Assembly: GCA_964654285.1 (NCBI GenBank)
Contig: CAZZJC010000016.1
Span: 26,969 to 90,968, forward strand
From: BJHQ01 sp964654285
GTDB lineage: Bacteria; Planctomycetota; UBA11346
Reading direction: 5' to 3'
Length of the DNA: 64,000 nucleotides
Shown here: piece by piece, positions 1 to 9,305 of the stretch
Position numbering within the stretch: the stretch's first letter is position 1
How the letters are laid out: the number at the start of each line of letters is the position of its first letter
Position numbers and translations under genes: made by a program
The notes under the pieces: generated by a model
What the model was told of the DNA's origin: nothing
Database searches by the model: none
The model's input: only the letters and a program-made list of their open reading frames with translations

Positions 1-2
1 AG

Positions 3-395
3 ATGCAGGAGCAGGCGACCAAGGCCCTGCAGGATCCCGATGGGACGGTGGCCGCCTTCGCCAAGATGGCACTCAAGGGGCCGGTCCTGCTCGGCTTCAT
101 CCTGCTCTTCGTGGTGGTCGGCCTGCGCCGGCTGTGGAGCGGATTCATCTTCCATCCGCTCGGCCTGGTGGTCGCCGCCAGCTTCCCGGTCTGGCAGCTG
201 TGGGGCAGCCTGGCGGTCGGCTGGGCGGCCAAGTTCGCGGTGGTCCGTTACGGCGGGCCGGGCCTCTATACCCGGCTCAAGCCGGTCGCCTTCGGCCTGA
301 TCCTCGGCGACATGCTGGGCATGTTCCTCCAGTTCACCGTGGTAGGCCTGGGCAAGCTCGGCGGCTATGAAATCGCCGAATGGATCAAGTATTGA
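3..395 (+). CDS. C-terminal part of a multi-pass membrane protein (DUF6784/6785-like), probably cut by the window edge
   Basis: The 130 visible residues form about three membrane segments (near residues 29-44, 52-75 and 95-118) with short polar links. The pattern of a His-Pro-Leu-Gly turn, a Trp-rich helix, an Arg-Tyr-Gly-Gly loop and a Gly-Leu-Ile-Leu-Gly-Asp helix resembles the C-terminal domain of large uncharacterised permease-like proteins (DUF6784/6785). That assignment is from memory of the family and is not proven. An ATG lies at the first possible position, but the reading frame probably continues upstream of the window, so the true start is likely missing. The moxR-like gene follows 90 bp downstream on the same strand. 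No substrate can be inferred. Confidence 0.5.
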   Translation: MQEQATKALQDPDGTVAAFAKMALKGPVLLGFILLFVVVGLRRLWSGFIFHPLGLVVAASFPVWQLWGSLAVGWAAKFAVVRYGGPGLYTRLKPVAFGLILGDMLGMFLQFTVVGLGKLGGYEIAEWIKY

Positions 396-485
396 CGGAT
401 CCGTGTCCGCAGGACCGGCACCGCCCCGGCGCGTTCCCGCGCCCGGGCTTTGCTTCCGCCCGCCGGGCCTGAACGCTGGGCGGCG

Positions 486-1394
486 ATGACCGACCCCTTT
501 CCTGCTCCCGGACCCAGCACCGTCGCCGCCGCCATCGCCCAGGTCGAATCGGTGGTGCTCGGAAAGCCGCACCAGATCCGCCTCGCCGTCGCGTGCCTGC
601 TCGCGCATGGGCACCTGCTCATCGAAGACCTGCCCGGAGTGGGCAAGACCACGCTCGCCAAGGCGCTCGGTCGCGCGACCGGGCTGACCGCGCGGCGGAT
701 CCAGTTCACCAGCGATCTGCTGCCCGCCGACATCCTGGGTGGGCCGGTCTTCGATCCGGCCACCCGCGCGTTCACCTTCCATCCCGGGCCGATCTTCGCC
801 GGAGTGGTGCTGGCGGACGAGATCAACCGCGCCAGCCCGCGCACCCAATCCGCCCTGTTGGAAGCGATGGAGGAGCACGCCGTCTCCTGCGACGGCCAGC
901 GCCACCTGCTGCCGGCGCCGTTCTTCGTCATCGCGACCCAGAATCCGCAGGAGCAGGCCGGCACCTTCCCGCTGCCCGACAGCCAGCTCGACCGCTTCCT
1001 CATGCGCCTGAGCCTCGGCCCGCCCGGACGCGACGCCGAGCGCGAACTCCTTGCCGGTGGCGACCGCCAGCGGGTGACCGATGCGCTGACCCCGGTGCTG
1101 TCGGCGGCCAGCCTGGTGGCGGTGCAGGATCGGGTCGCGCGCGTCCATGTCGCGGCCCCGGTGCGCGAATACCTGCTCGATCTCGTCGCCGCGAGCCGGG
1201 TCGGCTCGGCGCGCGGCCTCAGTCCCCGCGCCGGGCTGGGCCTGCAACGCGCGGCGCAGGCCTGGGCGCTGATCGCCGGCCGCGATGCGGTGCATCCCGA
1301 GGACATCGCCGCCGTGGGCGAGGCGGTGATCGCGCACCGCCTGGGTTCGCGCGAACGCGCCCAGGCGCTGCTCGGCGTCGTGGCGGTGCGCTGA
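486..1394 (+). CDS. MoxR-family AAA+ ATPase
   Basis: This 302-residue protein has a Walker A loop (GVGKTTLAKAL, about residues 44-54), a Walker B/sensor region (VVLADEINRASPRTQ) and the usual C-terminal lid, which matches MoxR ATPases in both length and order. A TTG codon 36 bases upstream is in frame, but the ATG is preferred because it leaves the normal short N-terminus before the first helix. MoxR proteins act as chaperone-like ATPases for the maturation or assembly of partner proteins. In many bacteria they are encoded next to DUF58 and transglutaminase-like membrane proteins, which is exactly the next gene, 26 bp downstream. The two are probably co-transcribed and work together at the envelope. 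Confidence 0.9.
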   Translation: MTDPFPAPGPSTVAAAIAQVESVVLGKPHQIRLAVACLLAHGHLLIEDLPGVGKTTLAKALGRATGLTARRIQFTSDLLPADILGGPVFDPATRAFTFHPGPIFAGVVLADEINRASPRTQSALLEAMEEHAVSCDGQRHLLPAPFFVIATQNPQEQAGTFPLPDSQLDRFLMRLSLGPPGRDAERELLAGGDRQRVTDALTPVLSAASLVAVQDRVARVHVAAPVREYLLDLVAASRVGSARGLSPRAGLGLQRAAQAWALIAGRDAVHPEDIAAVGEAVIAHRLGSRERAQALLGVVAVR

Positions 1395-1420
1395 CCGCCC
1401 GCGCCGGCACCGGTTCCGCC

Positions 1421-4330
1421 ATGCTCCGCCCGACCCACCACATCCTCTGGTTCCTGGTGGTGCTGGTGCTCATCCTGCTCGCGGCGATGACCTACCAGAG
1501 CAGCGCGGCGTGGCTGATCGGCCTGCTCGTGCTCTGCGCCGGCGCGGTGTCGGTGCTGCACACCTGGCGCAACCTGGCCGGGCTGACCGCCGAGGTGCTG
1601 CCGCCGAGCGGGGCCGGATCGGGATCGCCGCTGGCGATCGCCGTCGTCCTGCGCAATCCCCAGCGCCGGCCGGCGCGCGCGGTCGAGCTCCTCCTGCGCA
1701 CCTCGGTCGGCGACGTGTCCGGCTGGGTGGACGCGATCCCCGCCGGCGGCAGCGCCATCGCGACCCTCACGCTCCCTCCGGTCCGCCCGGGTCGGCTGAC
1801 CCTGCACAGCCTGCGGTTCGGTTCCGCCTGGCCGTGCGGGTTGATGCTCGCCAAGCGCCGCGCCGAGATCGCGACCGCGATCGACGTGCTGCCGTCGCCC
1901 CTGGGCCGACCGCTGCCCCTGCGGTCGGCTGCCGGCAGGGATGGCGAGGCGGAACGCGAATTCGCCGGGCATCGATCCTGGCGCGACGGCGACGGCCAGC
2001 GCCTCATCGACTGGAAGGCCCTGGCGCGCGGGCGGCCGCTCATGGCCAAGGACTTCGTCCCCTCGGGCCAGGGTGGGGAACGCTGGTTCGACTGGCGCGA
2101 TGATGGCGCAGACCCGGGCGATGCCGCGGATCCGGTCGCCGCGCGGGCCGAGCAGCTGACGCGCCGGATCGCCGAGGCGCTCGCGCTCGGCCACCGGGTC
2201 GGCCTGCGCCTGCCGGCCGAGACGCTGGCGCCGGATGCGGGCGACGCGCACCTGCAGGCCTGCCGCGCCGCGCTCGCCCGCGCCGTGCAGGCCGCGCCCA
2301 TCCCGCCGCGCCCGCGCCCGGCGGAAGCGGAGTCGCAGCCCCTGCCCTTCCCGGCCCTGCTCCTGCTCGTCCTCGCCATGGGCCTGGGGACGGCGCTGCA
2401 TGCGGCGCTGCTGCCGTGGTGGCTGCTCGCGGTGGTGGCGGCGATCGCGGGATGGAGCCTGCGCACCAGCCGGCGCGGCCGGCGCCTGCAGATCGCGCCG
2501 GTGTGGCGCTATGGCGTGCTGTTCGGGCTGGTCGGCGCCCTCGCGCTCAGCGGCCGCATCGGCTACGGCATCGAAGGCTCGGTGCCCGGGCTGATCGCCT
2601 TCGTCTGGACCAAGATGCTGGAACTGCGCACCGGCCGCGACGTGGTGATCTGCTGCTGCTTCAGCTTCTTCCTCGCCGCGTCGACGCTGCTGGGCGAACA
2701 GGGCATCGGTCCGACCGCCCTGGCCCTGGTCATCATCATCCTGGTCATCGCGACGCTCGCCGCCTGGCACGCCGCCGGGGCGGGCACGTCCGAGCGCGCA
2801 GTCCCGCCGCGCCCCGCCGGCGGCCTGCGCGCGGCCGTCGCGCTGCTGATCCCGGCGACGGTGCTGGCTGCGCTGGCCTATCTGCTCGTACCGCTGCCCG
2901 AGGTGCAGAAGCCGTCGGTGCGCGGCGGCGCCCGCACCGGCCTGGGCGACCACCTGCGTCCGGGCGACATCGGGCATCTGAGCAAGGATCCGACCCCCGC
3001 CTTCCGCGCCGACTTCGACCAGCCCGGCCGGATCCAGGCGGAGCGTCTGTACTGGCGGGTGCAGGTGCTGTGGGACTACGACGGCCGGACCTGGACGCGC
3101 GGGATCCAGCCCGACGCCGAGGCCGAGATCAACGCGCGGCGGCCGCCCGACGCGGTGGCGCTGCGCGCCCAGGTGGTGCTGGCGCCGAACGCGAAACCCC
3201 TGTTGCCGATCCCCGACTGCCCGCTCAAGCCGGTCGAGGCCGAACGCAGCCGGAAGCAACTGCCGGATGCGCTCTGCCGCCTCGACCTGCCGCCCGGATC
3301 CGGCTTCGCCTACAGCGTCGCCTTCCATCCCGAGGCCCGCCTGCACGACCGTCCGGCCGGCTACGTCTTCCGCCGCGCGGTCAGCGTGCCGGCGACGGTC
3401 TCGCGGCCGGTGCGCGACCTCGCCGTCCGGCTCGGGGCGGAGCGCATCCCCGGCTCGGCCGGCGACGCCCAGGTGGTGCAGGCGGTGCTGGAATACTTCC
3501 GCAGCGGCGGCTTCGCCTACACCCTCGACCCGGGCGAAATGAGCGACGATCCGATGGGCGAGTTCCTCCTCCGGCGCAAACGCGGCTTCTGCGAGCATTA
3601 CGCCACGGGTTTCGCGCTTCTTCTGCGTCTGAACCGGGTGCCGGTGCGGATCGTCCTGGGCTATGCCGGCGGCGAGGTGAATCCCTACGGCGGCTTCGTC
3701 ACCGTGCGCAACGCCGACGCCCACGCCTGGTGCGAGGTCTGGCTGGGCGGCGAGGGCTGGCGCCGGGTGGATCCGACGTCGGTGGTGCAGGTCATCGAGG
3801 AGGGCACCACGCCCCCGCGCGCCTCCGCCGCCGGACTCGCCGCCGCGCAGGGGGCCGGATCGGACGGCTTCCTGGCCGGCCGTTGGCGGAGGCTCCGCCA
3901 GGCCTGGGACTGGGTCGACATGCGCTGGCACGGCACCGTGATCGGCTGGTCGAGCGAACGCCGCTTCGATTTCGCCCTCGCGCATGGCCTGGACCTGCGC
4001 TGGCTGGCCGTCGTCGGGGCCGGGCTGTTCGCGGTCGTGGTGCTGCTGGTCATCTGGCTGGTGCTCGTCCCGCGCCGCCATGGTTCGGCCGCCGAGCGCT
4101 GGTTCGCCCGGCTCAGCGACCGCCTCGCCGCCGCCGGCTGCCCGCGCAGCGCGAGCGAAGGCCCGGTCGCCTACGCCGCCCGCGCCGCCATCCGCTTCCC
4201 GCAGGTGGCGGAACCCCTGCGCGCCGCCGCCACCGCCTACGCGGATCTGCGCTACGGCCGCGATCCGGATCGCAGCGAGCGCCTGAAGGAGCTGCGCCGG
4301 GCGGTACGGGCGGTCGGACGGCCGCGCTGA
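1421..4330 (+). CDS. DUF58 protein fused to a TgpA-type membrane transglutaminase with C-terminal DUF4129
   Basis: One uninterrupted 969-residue frame carries two proteins that are normally separate. Residues 1-300 are a DUF58 protein: two N-terminal membrane helices and the signature region near residues 176-215 with R..GDGQRLIDWKA.ARG..LMAKDF. Residues about 305-480 hold a cluster of membrane helices, followed by an extracytoplasmic transglutaminase-like domain. Its catalytic triad reads as Cys724 (GFCEHYA), His768 (DAHAW) and Asp784 (RVDPT). A last helix near 865-890 leads to a cytoplasmic tail resembling DUF4129. The ATG at 1421 starts directly on the DUF58 membrane segment. With the preceding MoxR ATPase this is the classic MoxR-DUF58-transglutaminase unit, but fused. 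No frameshift or stop separates the halves. Confidence 0.9.
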   Translation: MLRPTHHILWFLVVLVLILLAAMTYQSSAAWLIGLLVLCAGAVSVLHTWRNLAGLTAEVLPPSGAGSGSPLAIAVVLRNPQRRPARAVELLLRTSVGDVSGWVDAIPAGGSAIATLTLPPVRPGRLTLHSLRFGSAWPCGLMLAKRRAEIATAIDVLPSPLGRPLPLRSAAGRDGEAEREFAGHRSWRDGDGQRLIDWKALARGRPLMAKDFVPSGQGGERWFDWRDDGADPGDAADPVAARAEQLTRRIAEALALGHRVGLRLPAETLAPDAGDAHLQACRAALARAVQAAPIPPRPRPAEAESQPLPFPALLLLVLAMGLGTALHAALLPWWLLAVVAAIAGWSLRTSRRGRRLQIAPVWRYGVLFGLVGALALSGRIGYGIEGSVPGLIAFVWTKMLELRTGRDVVICCCFSFFLAASTLLGEQGIGPTALALVIIILVIATLAAWHAAGAGTSERAVPPRPAGGLRAAVALLIPATVLAALAYLLVPLPEVQKPSVRGGARTGLGDHLRPGDIGHLSKDPTPAFRADFDQPGRIQAERLYWRVQVLWDYDGRTWTRGIQPDAEAEINARRPPDAVALRAQVVLAPNAKPLLPIPDCPLKPVEAERSRKQLPDALCRLDLPPGSGFAYSVAFHPEARLHDRPAGYVFRRAVSVPATVSRPVRDLAVRLGAERIPGSAGDAQVVQAVLEYFRSGGFAYTLDPGEMSDDPMGEFLLRRKRGFCEHYATGFALLLRLNRVPVRIVLGYAGGEVNPYGGFVTVRNADAHAWCEVWLGGEGWRRVDPTSVVQVIEEGTTPPRASAAGLAAAQGAGSDGFLAGRWRRLRQAWDWVDMRWHGTVIGWSSERRFDFALAHGLDLRWLAVVGAGLFAVVVLLVIWLVLVPRRHGSAAERWFARLSDRLAAAGCPRSASEGPVAYAARAAIRFPQVAEPLRAAATAYADLRYGRDPDRSERLKELRRAVRAVGRPR

Positions 4331-4495
4331 GGCGTCTCGGTTTCCCCCCAGGGCGGTCAACGTCGCGGGATCATGACTGTAAAACCGGATCCTATCCGAT
4401 CACCGGAGAGGACGGGCGGTACGTCACGACTTCGGTGCAGGTACCAGCCGAGAGCGGGTTCCGACCTGGCAGGCCATCATTCCATCGGGGGTCAT

Positions 4496-7400
4496 GTGTC
4501 GCATGCGTCCTTCCCAGTCGTCCTGGCCTTGCTGCTCATGGCGAGCCGAGCGGCCGCCCAGGATGCCGGTCTGGCCCGCCTGATCGCCGAACGCGACGGG
4601 CTGCGGCAGGCGCTGGACCTGCGCCTGCAGGCGGACGCCCGGCTCGCCCCGGCGAAGGAACTGGTCCTCGTCCCGCAGGCGCTGATCCGGCTGCCGCACA
4701 CCCTGGTGCGCTATGATTTCGATCGCACCGGCCTGGTCTGGGAGAGTCCCGCCATCCACCTGCGGCAGCGCGGCGGCCGCTGGCTCGCCCCGAGCATCGA
4801 TGCGATCTCAGCCGAGCTCGCCAGCCGTCTCGTCATCCATGGCGCCGAGACCTCGGCCCTCCGCCTGACGCCCGAGGGCCTGGAGGGAAGGCTGAGCCTC
4901 ACCCTGTCCCAGACCACCTTCGGTACCGACACCGCCTGGGGCCTGATGCTGCATCATACCGACTCCTACCTCAAGCCGGTGACGCCCTGGACGCTGATGC
5001 ATCTCGCCCGGGCCGAACCCAGGCCGTTGCGGCTGGAAGTGCAGGTCGCGCCGCGGCCCAAGGCGATGATCCTGGATCTGGAGATCCCGGATCAGGACAG
5101 CCAGGGGGTGAAGATGACCTTCGAGGAATCCACCAAGCCGGTCTCGGGGCCCCGGCGCATGCATGTGGTCGTCCAGCACGACGGCCATGCGGCCTGGATG
5201 GCCAACTGCGTGGAGTGGTGGTGGAACAAGGGCCTGCACGATGTCGACATCGCCGAGCTGAGATGGGAAGGCCGGCGTCTGCACGGTTCGTTCGCCATCA
5301 CCTACCAGCCCGACGGCTATATCCCCGATGATGGCCGCAAACGACGTCAGACCTACCACCTCGATCTTCCCGTGGTCGCCGGCCGGATCGACGGGATGGC
5401 GAAGGCCAGCGGTGAATTCGGCGATTATCCCTGCCGGATTCGCGGTCGCGCCTGGCAGGGCCTGGTCGGCACCTATACCGCCCATACCGTCGATGGTCCG
5501 CGATCCGGCCGCCTGCTCGCCGGGATCAGCGAGGGACCGGCGGATGTGCCCGCCGGCGTGGGTTCCGAGGACGCTCCAGCCCTGCTCCGGCAGATCCGCG
5601 CCCTCCATCTGGCGCTCAATGAGGGCTCGCTGGACTACGCCGAGGCCCTGGCCCGCTGCCAGGATCCCGGTCCGCAGCCGCAGGCGGACAGCAGCGCCCT
5701 GATGGCCGCCACCTGCGCCGCCGCCTCCCGGCCGGTCGTGCGGCAACAGGGGCTGTGCGGCCCGGAGGATCCGGATTTCGGCCCCTTCCTGGCGAACCCC
5801 ACTGCGCTGCCGGCCGATGGTGCGGTGCCGGTAGTACCCGCCGCCGGGACGGCGCAGCAATGGGTCCATCTCTCGCGGTGGCGCTGGCTGGGGCCGTTCC
5901 CCGCCGGTCAGGCCCGGGGCGCCTGGTTGCCGCCGGTCGCGGACCTGCCGGCCGTGCCCTGGCGGGATGGCGCCTGCGGCCCCTGGACCTGGCAGGATGC
6001 GGTGGTGACGCAGCCAAGTTTCCTGCCCCGCGATCTCTTCCCGCGTCTGCTCGCTGCTGAGCCGCCAGCCTTCGTCTGGTATGCGGTCAGCACCGTGAAA
6101 AGCCCGGTGGCGCAGAAGGTCTGGCTCGCCCTGCCCGCCACGCCGCTGGGCCGGCTCTGGCTGAACGAGGTCCTGGTCTGGGAAGGCGGAGCGCGCACCG
6201 ATTCCCATCTCACCGCAGTCATCCAGGTCGACCTGGCGCCGGGTGAGAACCGGATCCTGGTCCAGAACGGCAGCCAGGGCATGCTGTATCCGGGCAAGTC
6301 CGGGCGGCGCCAGGCCCCCATGACCGAGACTCCGCCACGGGCCGGCATCAGCGTCTGGATGTGCCTGGGCGGGGCGCCCCGGCCGGCGACCGGGGCCATG
6401 ACCCAGCGTCAAGCCGAGCAGTCCGCCGTCGCCACGGCGCGCCAAGGCAAGACCGGCTGGCGCAATGACGGCAGCGGCCTGTATCCCGAGGCCCGGCCGC
6501 CGCGGCACTGGAACCTGAAGACCGGCGCCAGCGTGGCGTGGCAGAAGCCCCTGGCCTGCACCGAGGATGATCCGGTGGCCCGCAGCGGAAGGCTCTGGGT
6601 GGTTGCCCCGACGCATCGCCTGGTCTGCCTGGACCAGCCGACCGGCGAGATTCTCTGGAAGGTCGCAGGCGGGGGCGGCGGCAGCGCCACCCCCCTGGCC
6701 ACCGACCAGGCGGTCTTCATCGCCTGCGGCAACGGCACCGCAGAGGCCTACGACCATGCGGGAAAACTCCGGTGGTCCTCCCCCACCGGTCTGACCTGGG
6801 AGGGATCCCGCGGTCCGGCACCGATGCTGGCCGGCGATCGGCTGATCGTCCATGGCCTCGTCACCCAGGGTGAAGGTCCGACCAGAACCACGAGCCTGGA
6901 AGTGCAGGCCCTGGATGCGGCCAGCGGCAGGCCGCTCTGGCGCACCCGCCTGCCAACCAGCGTGTCGGGACTGGTCACCCTGCCGGTCAGCGATGGACGC
7001 GGCTCCGTCTGGGTGGTCGCCACCGTCGCCGGCCAGATCCTCGGTGCGGACGACGGACGGATCCTCCACGACCGGTTCCTCGGCCCGGTCAAGCCGATGG
7101 GGATCGGCTTCGATGGCGCCACCCTGGCCTACCTCGGCCCGGGCTGGAAGGCCTCGGCCCGGCTGTTCCTCGATCATGGCCGGGTCGGCCTGCGGGTGAA
7201 CTTCATCAGCGCGGGACCGAGCAAGTACTTCAACGTGCCGCCGCTGCTCTGGCGCGGATTCATGCATGTGGCCTGCACCACCAATGAGCACCACATGGAG
7301 TTCAACGTCCCGATCACCAACCTGCACACCTACCGGGCGGACGACGGGGCCCAGACCGCCGACATCAAGCCGCTGATCGATGATGCCACCCAGGCATCCT

Positions 7401-8425
7401 CGCTGATCCTGGCCGGCGGACTCGTCTTCTGCCATGAGCGGGGCGGGCCCGGGCAGTGGAGCGTCAAGCACCCCCGTCCACTGCTGGCGGTGGCCGAATC
7501 AGGCCCGTTCCCCTCGATGTACGCCATGGAGAACGACTATGAATCCACCCTGGCCGGTCCCGCCCTGGATGGCGAACGCCTGTTCATCGTCGGCGGTGGC
7601 CGGATCCATTGCGTCATCGCCGTCGACCAGGCGGCGCGGCAGCGCGAGGAGGAGCTCGGGGCGATGTCGCTCTTCGCCCGGTTCGGCCCCCGGCCGGTCC
7701 ATGCCGGAGCCAAGCCGATCACCCCGGCGCCCCTGCGCGCGGCCCCGGCGGGATTGCGGGCCGATCGCCTGCGCGACCGCTGCATGCCGGACCATTGGCT
7801 GCAACTCGGGCCGATGCCCCATCCGGATGGAGGCGATCCCTGGCAGGCCTTCGGCGGGGTGGAGAAGGCGATTCCCGTGCCGGGTCAGGGCCTCACGCTC
7901 GGAAGCACGGAGTTCCGCTGGGCACCGGTCGATCGCAGCGCGCTGGTCGAGTCCGGCGGCCCCTTCGTGCATTCCGGGTACGCGGTCGGCTATCAGAACG
8001 CCTACCGCTTCGATCTCGGCCGGCTCACCGGCAAGAAGTTCCATTCCACCATCCTGCTGGCCACGGTGGTCGAGTCGGTGGAAGACGGCACGTGGCAGGT
8101 GAATTTCGGCGGTCAGGGCCTGCAGGCCTGGCTGTCCGGCAAGCCGCTGGTCCAGGATTCCCTGGTCAGCCTGCCGCGCGGCTTCTATCCCCTGCTGGTG
8201 CGCCTGGACATCGCCAAGCTGCCGCCGATCGAGCGGCAGATGCTGCTGTACGTCCGTTTCCTGCGCAACGCCAGTCCGGCCGAGCAGCTCGATCGCTGGC
8301 TCGAACGCACCCTTCCGTATCGCGAGCGCCTGGAGCGCATCGTCCGCATCGTGCCCGACACCTATTACGGCAAGGAGTCCGCCCGCATCCTGGAGGAGCT
8401 CGCCAGCCGTCACCCCAACCGCTGA
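4496..8425 (+). CDS. Large exported PQQ-like beta-propeller protein
   Basis: I place the start at GTG 4496 (1309 residues) because it begins a clean signal peptide: a short polar N-terminus, a Leu/Ala-rich core, then Ala-Ala-Ala-Gln. An in-frame ATG at 4373 would bury that signal behind 41 unlikely residues. The first half has no motif I can name. Around residues 560-620 there is a jelly-roll-like stretch (WLNEVLVWEGG, then APGENRILV) of the kind used for carbohydrate binding. Residues about 670-1050 contain PQQ-type propeller blades (LVCLDQPTGEILWKV, LDAASGRPLWRTRL). A second jelly-roll-like segment occupies the C-terminus. No catalytic residue is recognisable. The protein is probably periplasmic or surface-exposed. 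It stands alone, convergent with the response regulator downstream. Confidence 0.75.
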   Translation: MSHASFPVVLALLLMASRAAAQDAGLARLIAERDGLRQALDLRLQADARLAPAKELVLVPQALIRLPHTLVRYDFDRTGLVWESPAIHLRQRGGRWLAPSIDAISAELASRLVIHGAETSALRLTPEGLEGRLSLTLSQTTFGTDTAWGLMLHHTDSYLKPVTPWTLMHLARAEPRPLRLEVQVAPRPKAMILDLEIPDQDSQGVKMTFEESTKPVSGPRRMHVVVQHDGHAAWMANCVEWWWNKGLHDVDIAELRWEGRRLHGSFAITYQPDGYIPDDGRKRRQTYHLDLPVVAGRIDGMAKASGEFGDYPCRIRGRAWQGLVGTYTAHTVDGPRSGRLLAGISEGPADVPAGVGSEDAPALLRQIRALHLALNEGSLDYAEALARCQDPGPQPQADSSALMAATCAAASRPVVRQQGLCGPEDPDFGPFLANPTALPADGAVPVVPAAGTAQQWVHLSRWRWLGPFPAGQARGAWLPPVADLPAVPWRDGACGPWTWQDAVVTQPSFLPRDLFPRLLAAEPPAFVWYAVSTVKSPVAQKVWLALPATPLGRLWLNEVLVWEGGARTDSHLTAVIQVDLAPGENRILVQNGSQGMLYPGKSGRRQAPMTETPPRAGISVWMCLGGAPRPATGAMTQRQAEQSAVATARQGKTGWRNDGSGLYPEARPPRHWNLKTGASVAWQKPLACTEDDPVARSGRLWVVAPTHRLVCLDQPTGEILWKVAGGGGGSATPLATDQAVFIACGNGTAEAYDHAGKLRWSSPTGLTWEGSRGPAPMLAGDRLIVHGLVTQGEGPTRTTSLEVQALDAASGRPLWRTRLPTSVSGLVTLPVSDGRGSVWVVATVAGQILGADDGRILHDRFLGPVKPMGIGFDGATLAYLGPGWKASARLFLDHGRVGLRVNFISAGPSKYFNVPPLLWRGFMHVACTTNEHHMEFNVPITNLHTYRADDGAQTADIKPLIDDATQASSLILAGGLVFCHERGGPGQWSVKHPRPLLAVAESGPFPSMYAMENDYESTLAGPALDGERLFIVGGGRIHCVIAVDQAARQREEELGAMSLFARFGPRPVHAGAKPITPAPLRAAPAGLRADRLRDRCMPDHWLQLGPMPHPDGGDPWQAFGGVEKAIPVPGQGLTLGSTEFRWAPVDRSALVESGGPFVHSGYAVGYQNAYRFDLGRLTGKKFHSTILLATVVESVEDGTWQVNFGGQGLQAWLSGKPLVQDSLVSLPRGFYPLLVRLDIAKLPPIERQMLLYVRFLRNASPAEQLDRWLERTLPYRERLERIVRIVPDTYYGKESARILEELASRHPNR

Positions 8426-8440
8426 ACCGGCTGACTATTC

Positions 8441-8578
8441 AGGATTCACCAACAGGTTGACGGATGGAACCTGGATCGGCGGGCCCCGGCCCGCACGGAT
8501 TTCCGGTTGTTACCTGGAGATCAATCCCTCGCCGCCACCGGAACCGTACCTGGGTTCGTCAACCTGGTGGGGAATCCT
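8441..8578. repeat. Inverted pair of a dispersed 21-bp repeat filling a convergent intergenic gap
   Basis: Left arm 8441-8461 and right arm 8558-8578 match in inverted orientation at 19 of 21 positions (consensus core GGATTCMCCAMCAGGTTGAC). Similarity continues inward for several bases toward AACC(C/T)GG. The pair fills the gap between two convergent stop codons: the left arm starts 15 bases after one stop, and the right arm runs into the stop of the response regulator. A third copy lies at 20844-20864. Confidence 0.6.
8479..8494. terminator. Short GC hairpin between convergent genes
   Basis: GCGGGC and GCCCGC form a 6-bp stem around the four-base loop CCCG. It sits inside the inverted repeat between the exported propeller gene and the response regulator gene. 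There is no T-run, so termination is inferred from position and stem strength only. Confidence 0.35.
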
Positions 8579-9276
8579 CAGCCGGTGGGCCCCGCAGCGC
8601 TACCGCCGGCTTCGCGCCAGGACATCGCCAGCCGCGCCAGTTCGGTGCCGTGCTCGATGCCGAGCTTCTTCTTGATGTTGGCCTTGTGCGCTTCGATGGT
8701 CTTTTCCGACAAGTCCAGGCGGGCGGCGATGGCCCGCGTCGGCAGGCCGTCGCCGGTGAACTCGAAGACCTGGAGTTCGCGGTTGGACAGGCGTTCGATG
8801 GGCAGACCGGGTTTCGCCGTCGCGGCCGGACCGCGCTCGGCCAGCGTCGGGGACAGCCAGGTTCCGCCGCCCGCCACGGTGCGCAGGGCGGTGGCGACCA
8901 GGTCGGCGGCCTCCTCCTTCATCAGGTATCCCCTGGCGCCCAGGCGCAGGCAGCGTTCGGCGTAGACGCGCTGGTCGTGCATCGAGAGGACGAGGATGGC
9001 GAGGTGCGGATAGGCCGCGAGCAGGGAGGGGATGCGTTCGAGCGAGGATCCGTCGCGCAGGCGCAGGTCGAGGATGAGCACGTCGGGATCGTGCTCGGCC
9101 AGGAGCGGCTCGATCTGGCTGCCGGCCTCGCATTCGCCGACCACGAGGAAGCCGCCATCGGCGCCCAGCATCTGCTTGAGTCCAAGCCGCAGCAGCTGGT
9201 GGTCGTCGGCGATGAGGACGCGGGGACGGAGGTCGATTCCCATGGGGATTGCAGCGGCAAGCGTGGGGTCGTGCAT
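8578..9276 (-). CDS. NarL/LuxR-type response regulator
   Basis: This is a two-domain regulator of about 232 residues. The receiver domain has the acidic pocket (LIADDH), the phospho-acceptor Asp in DVLILDLRL, and the conserved Lys in GYLMKEE. The C-terminal LuxR/NarL helix-turn-helix reads LSNRELQVFEF...TRAIAARLDLSEKTIEAH. Possible starts are TTG 9309 (overlapping the kinase stop), ATG 9276 and ATG 9243. The receiver fold begins only just after 9243, and none has a clear Shine-Dalgarno sequence, so the start is uncertain. It follows the sensor kinase gene closely and should be its partner. The position beside nitrate assimilation genes suggests nitrate- or nitrite-responsive control. It lacks the AAA+ domain needed to activate sigma-54 polymerase. 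Confidence 0.9.
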   Translation of the reverse strand: MHDPTLAAAIPMGIDLRPRVLIADDHQLLRLGLKQMLGADGGFLVVGECEAGSQIEPLLAEHDPDVLILDLRLRDGSSLERIPSLLAAYPHLAILVLSMHDQRVYAERCLRLGARGYLMKEEAADLVATALRTVAGGGTWLSPTLAERGPAATAKPGLPIERLSNRELQVFEFTGDGLPTRAIAARLDLSEKTIEAHKANIKKKLGIEHGTELARLAMSWREAGGSAAGPTG

Positions 9277-9305
9277 CGATCCGGCAAGCCGGGGGAAGTG
9301 CTGCG

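Noticed and set aside
365..4360. Very long minus-strand frame opposite the MoxR and DUF58-TgpA genes
   Set aside because: It is Arg/Gly/Ala-rich antisense of genes with clear motifs, a common artefact at this GC content.
4373..4495. N-terminal extension of the exported propeller protein from ATG 4373
   Set aside because: It would put 41 polar residues in front of a perfect signal peptide. The GTG at 4496 is the better start.
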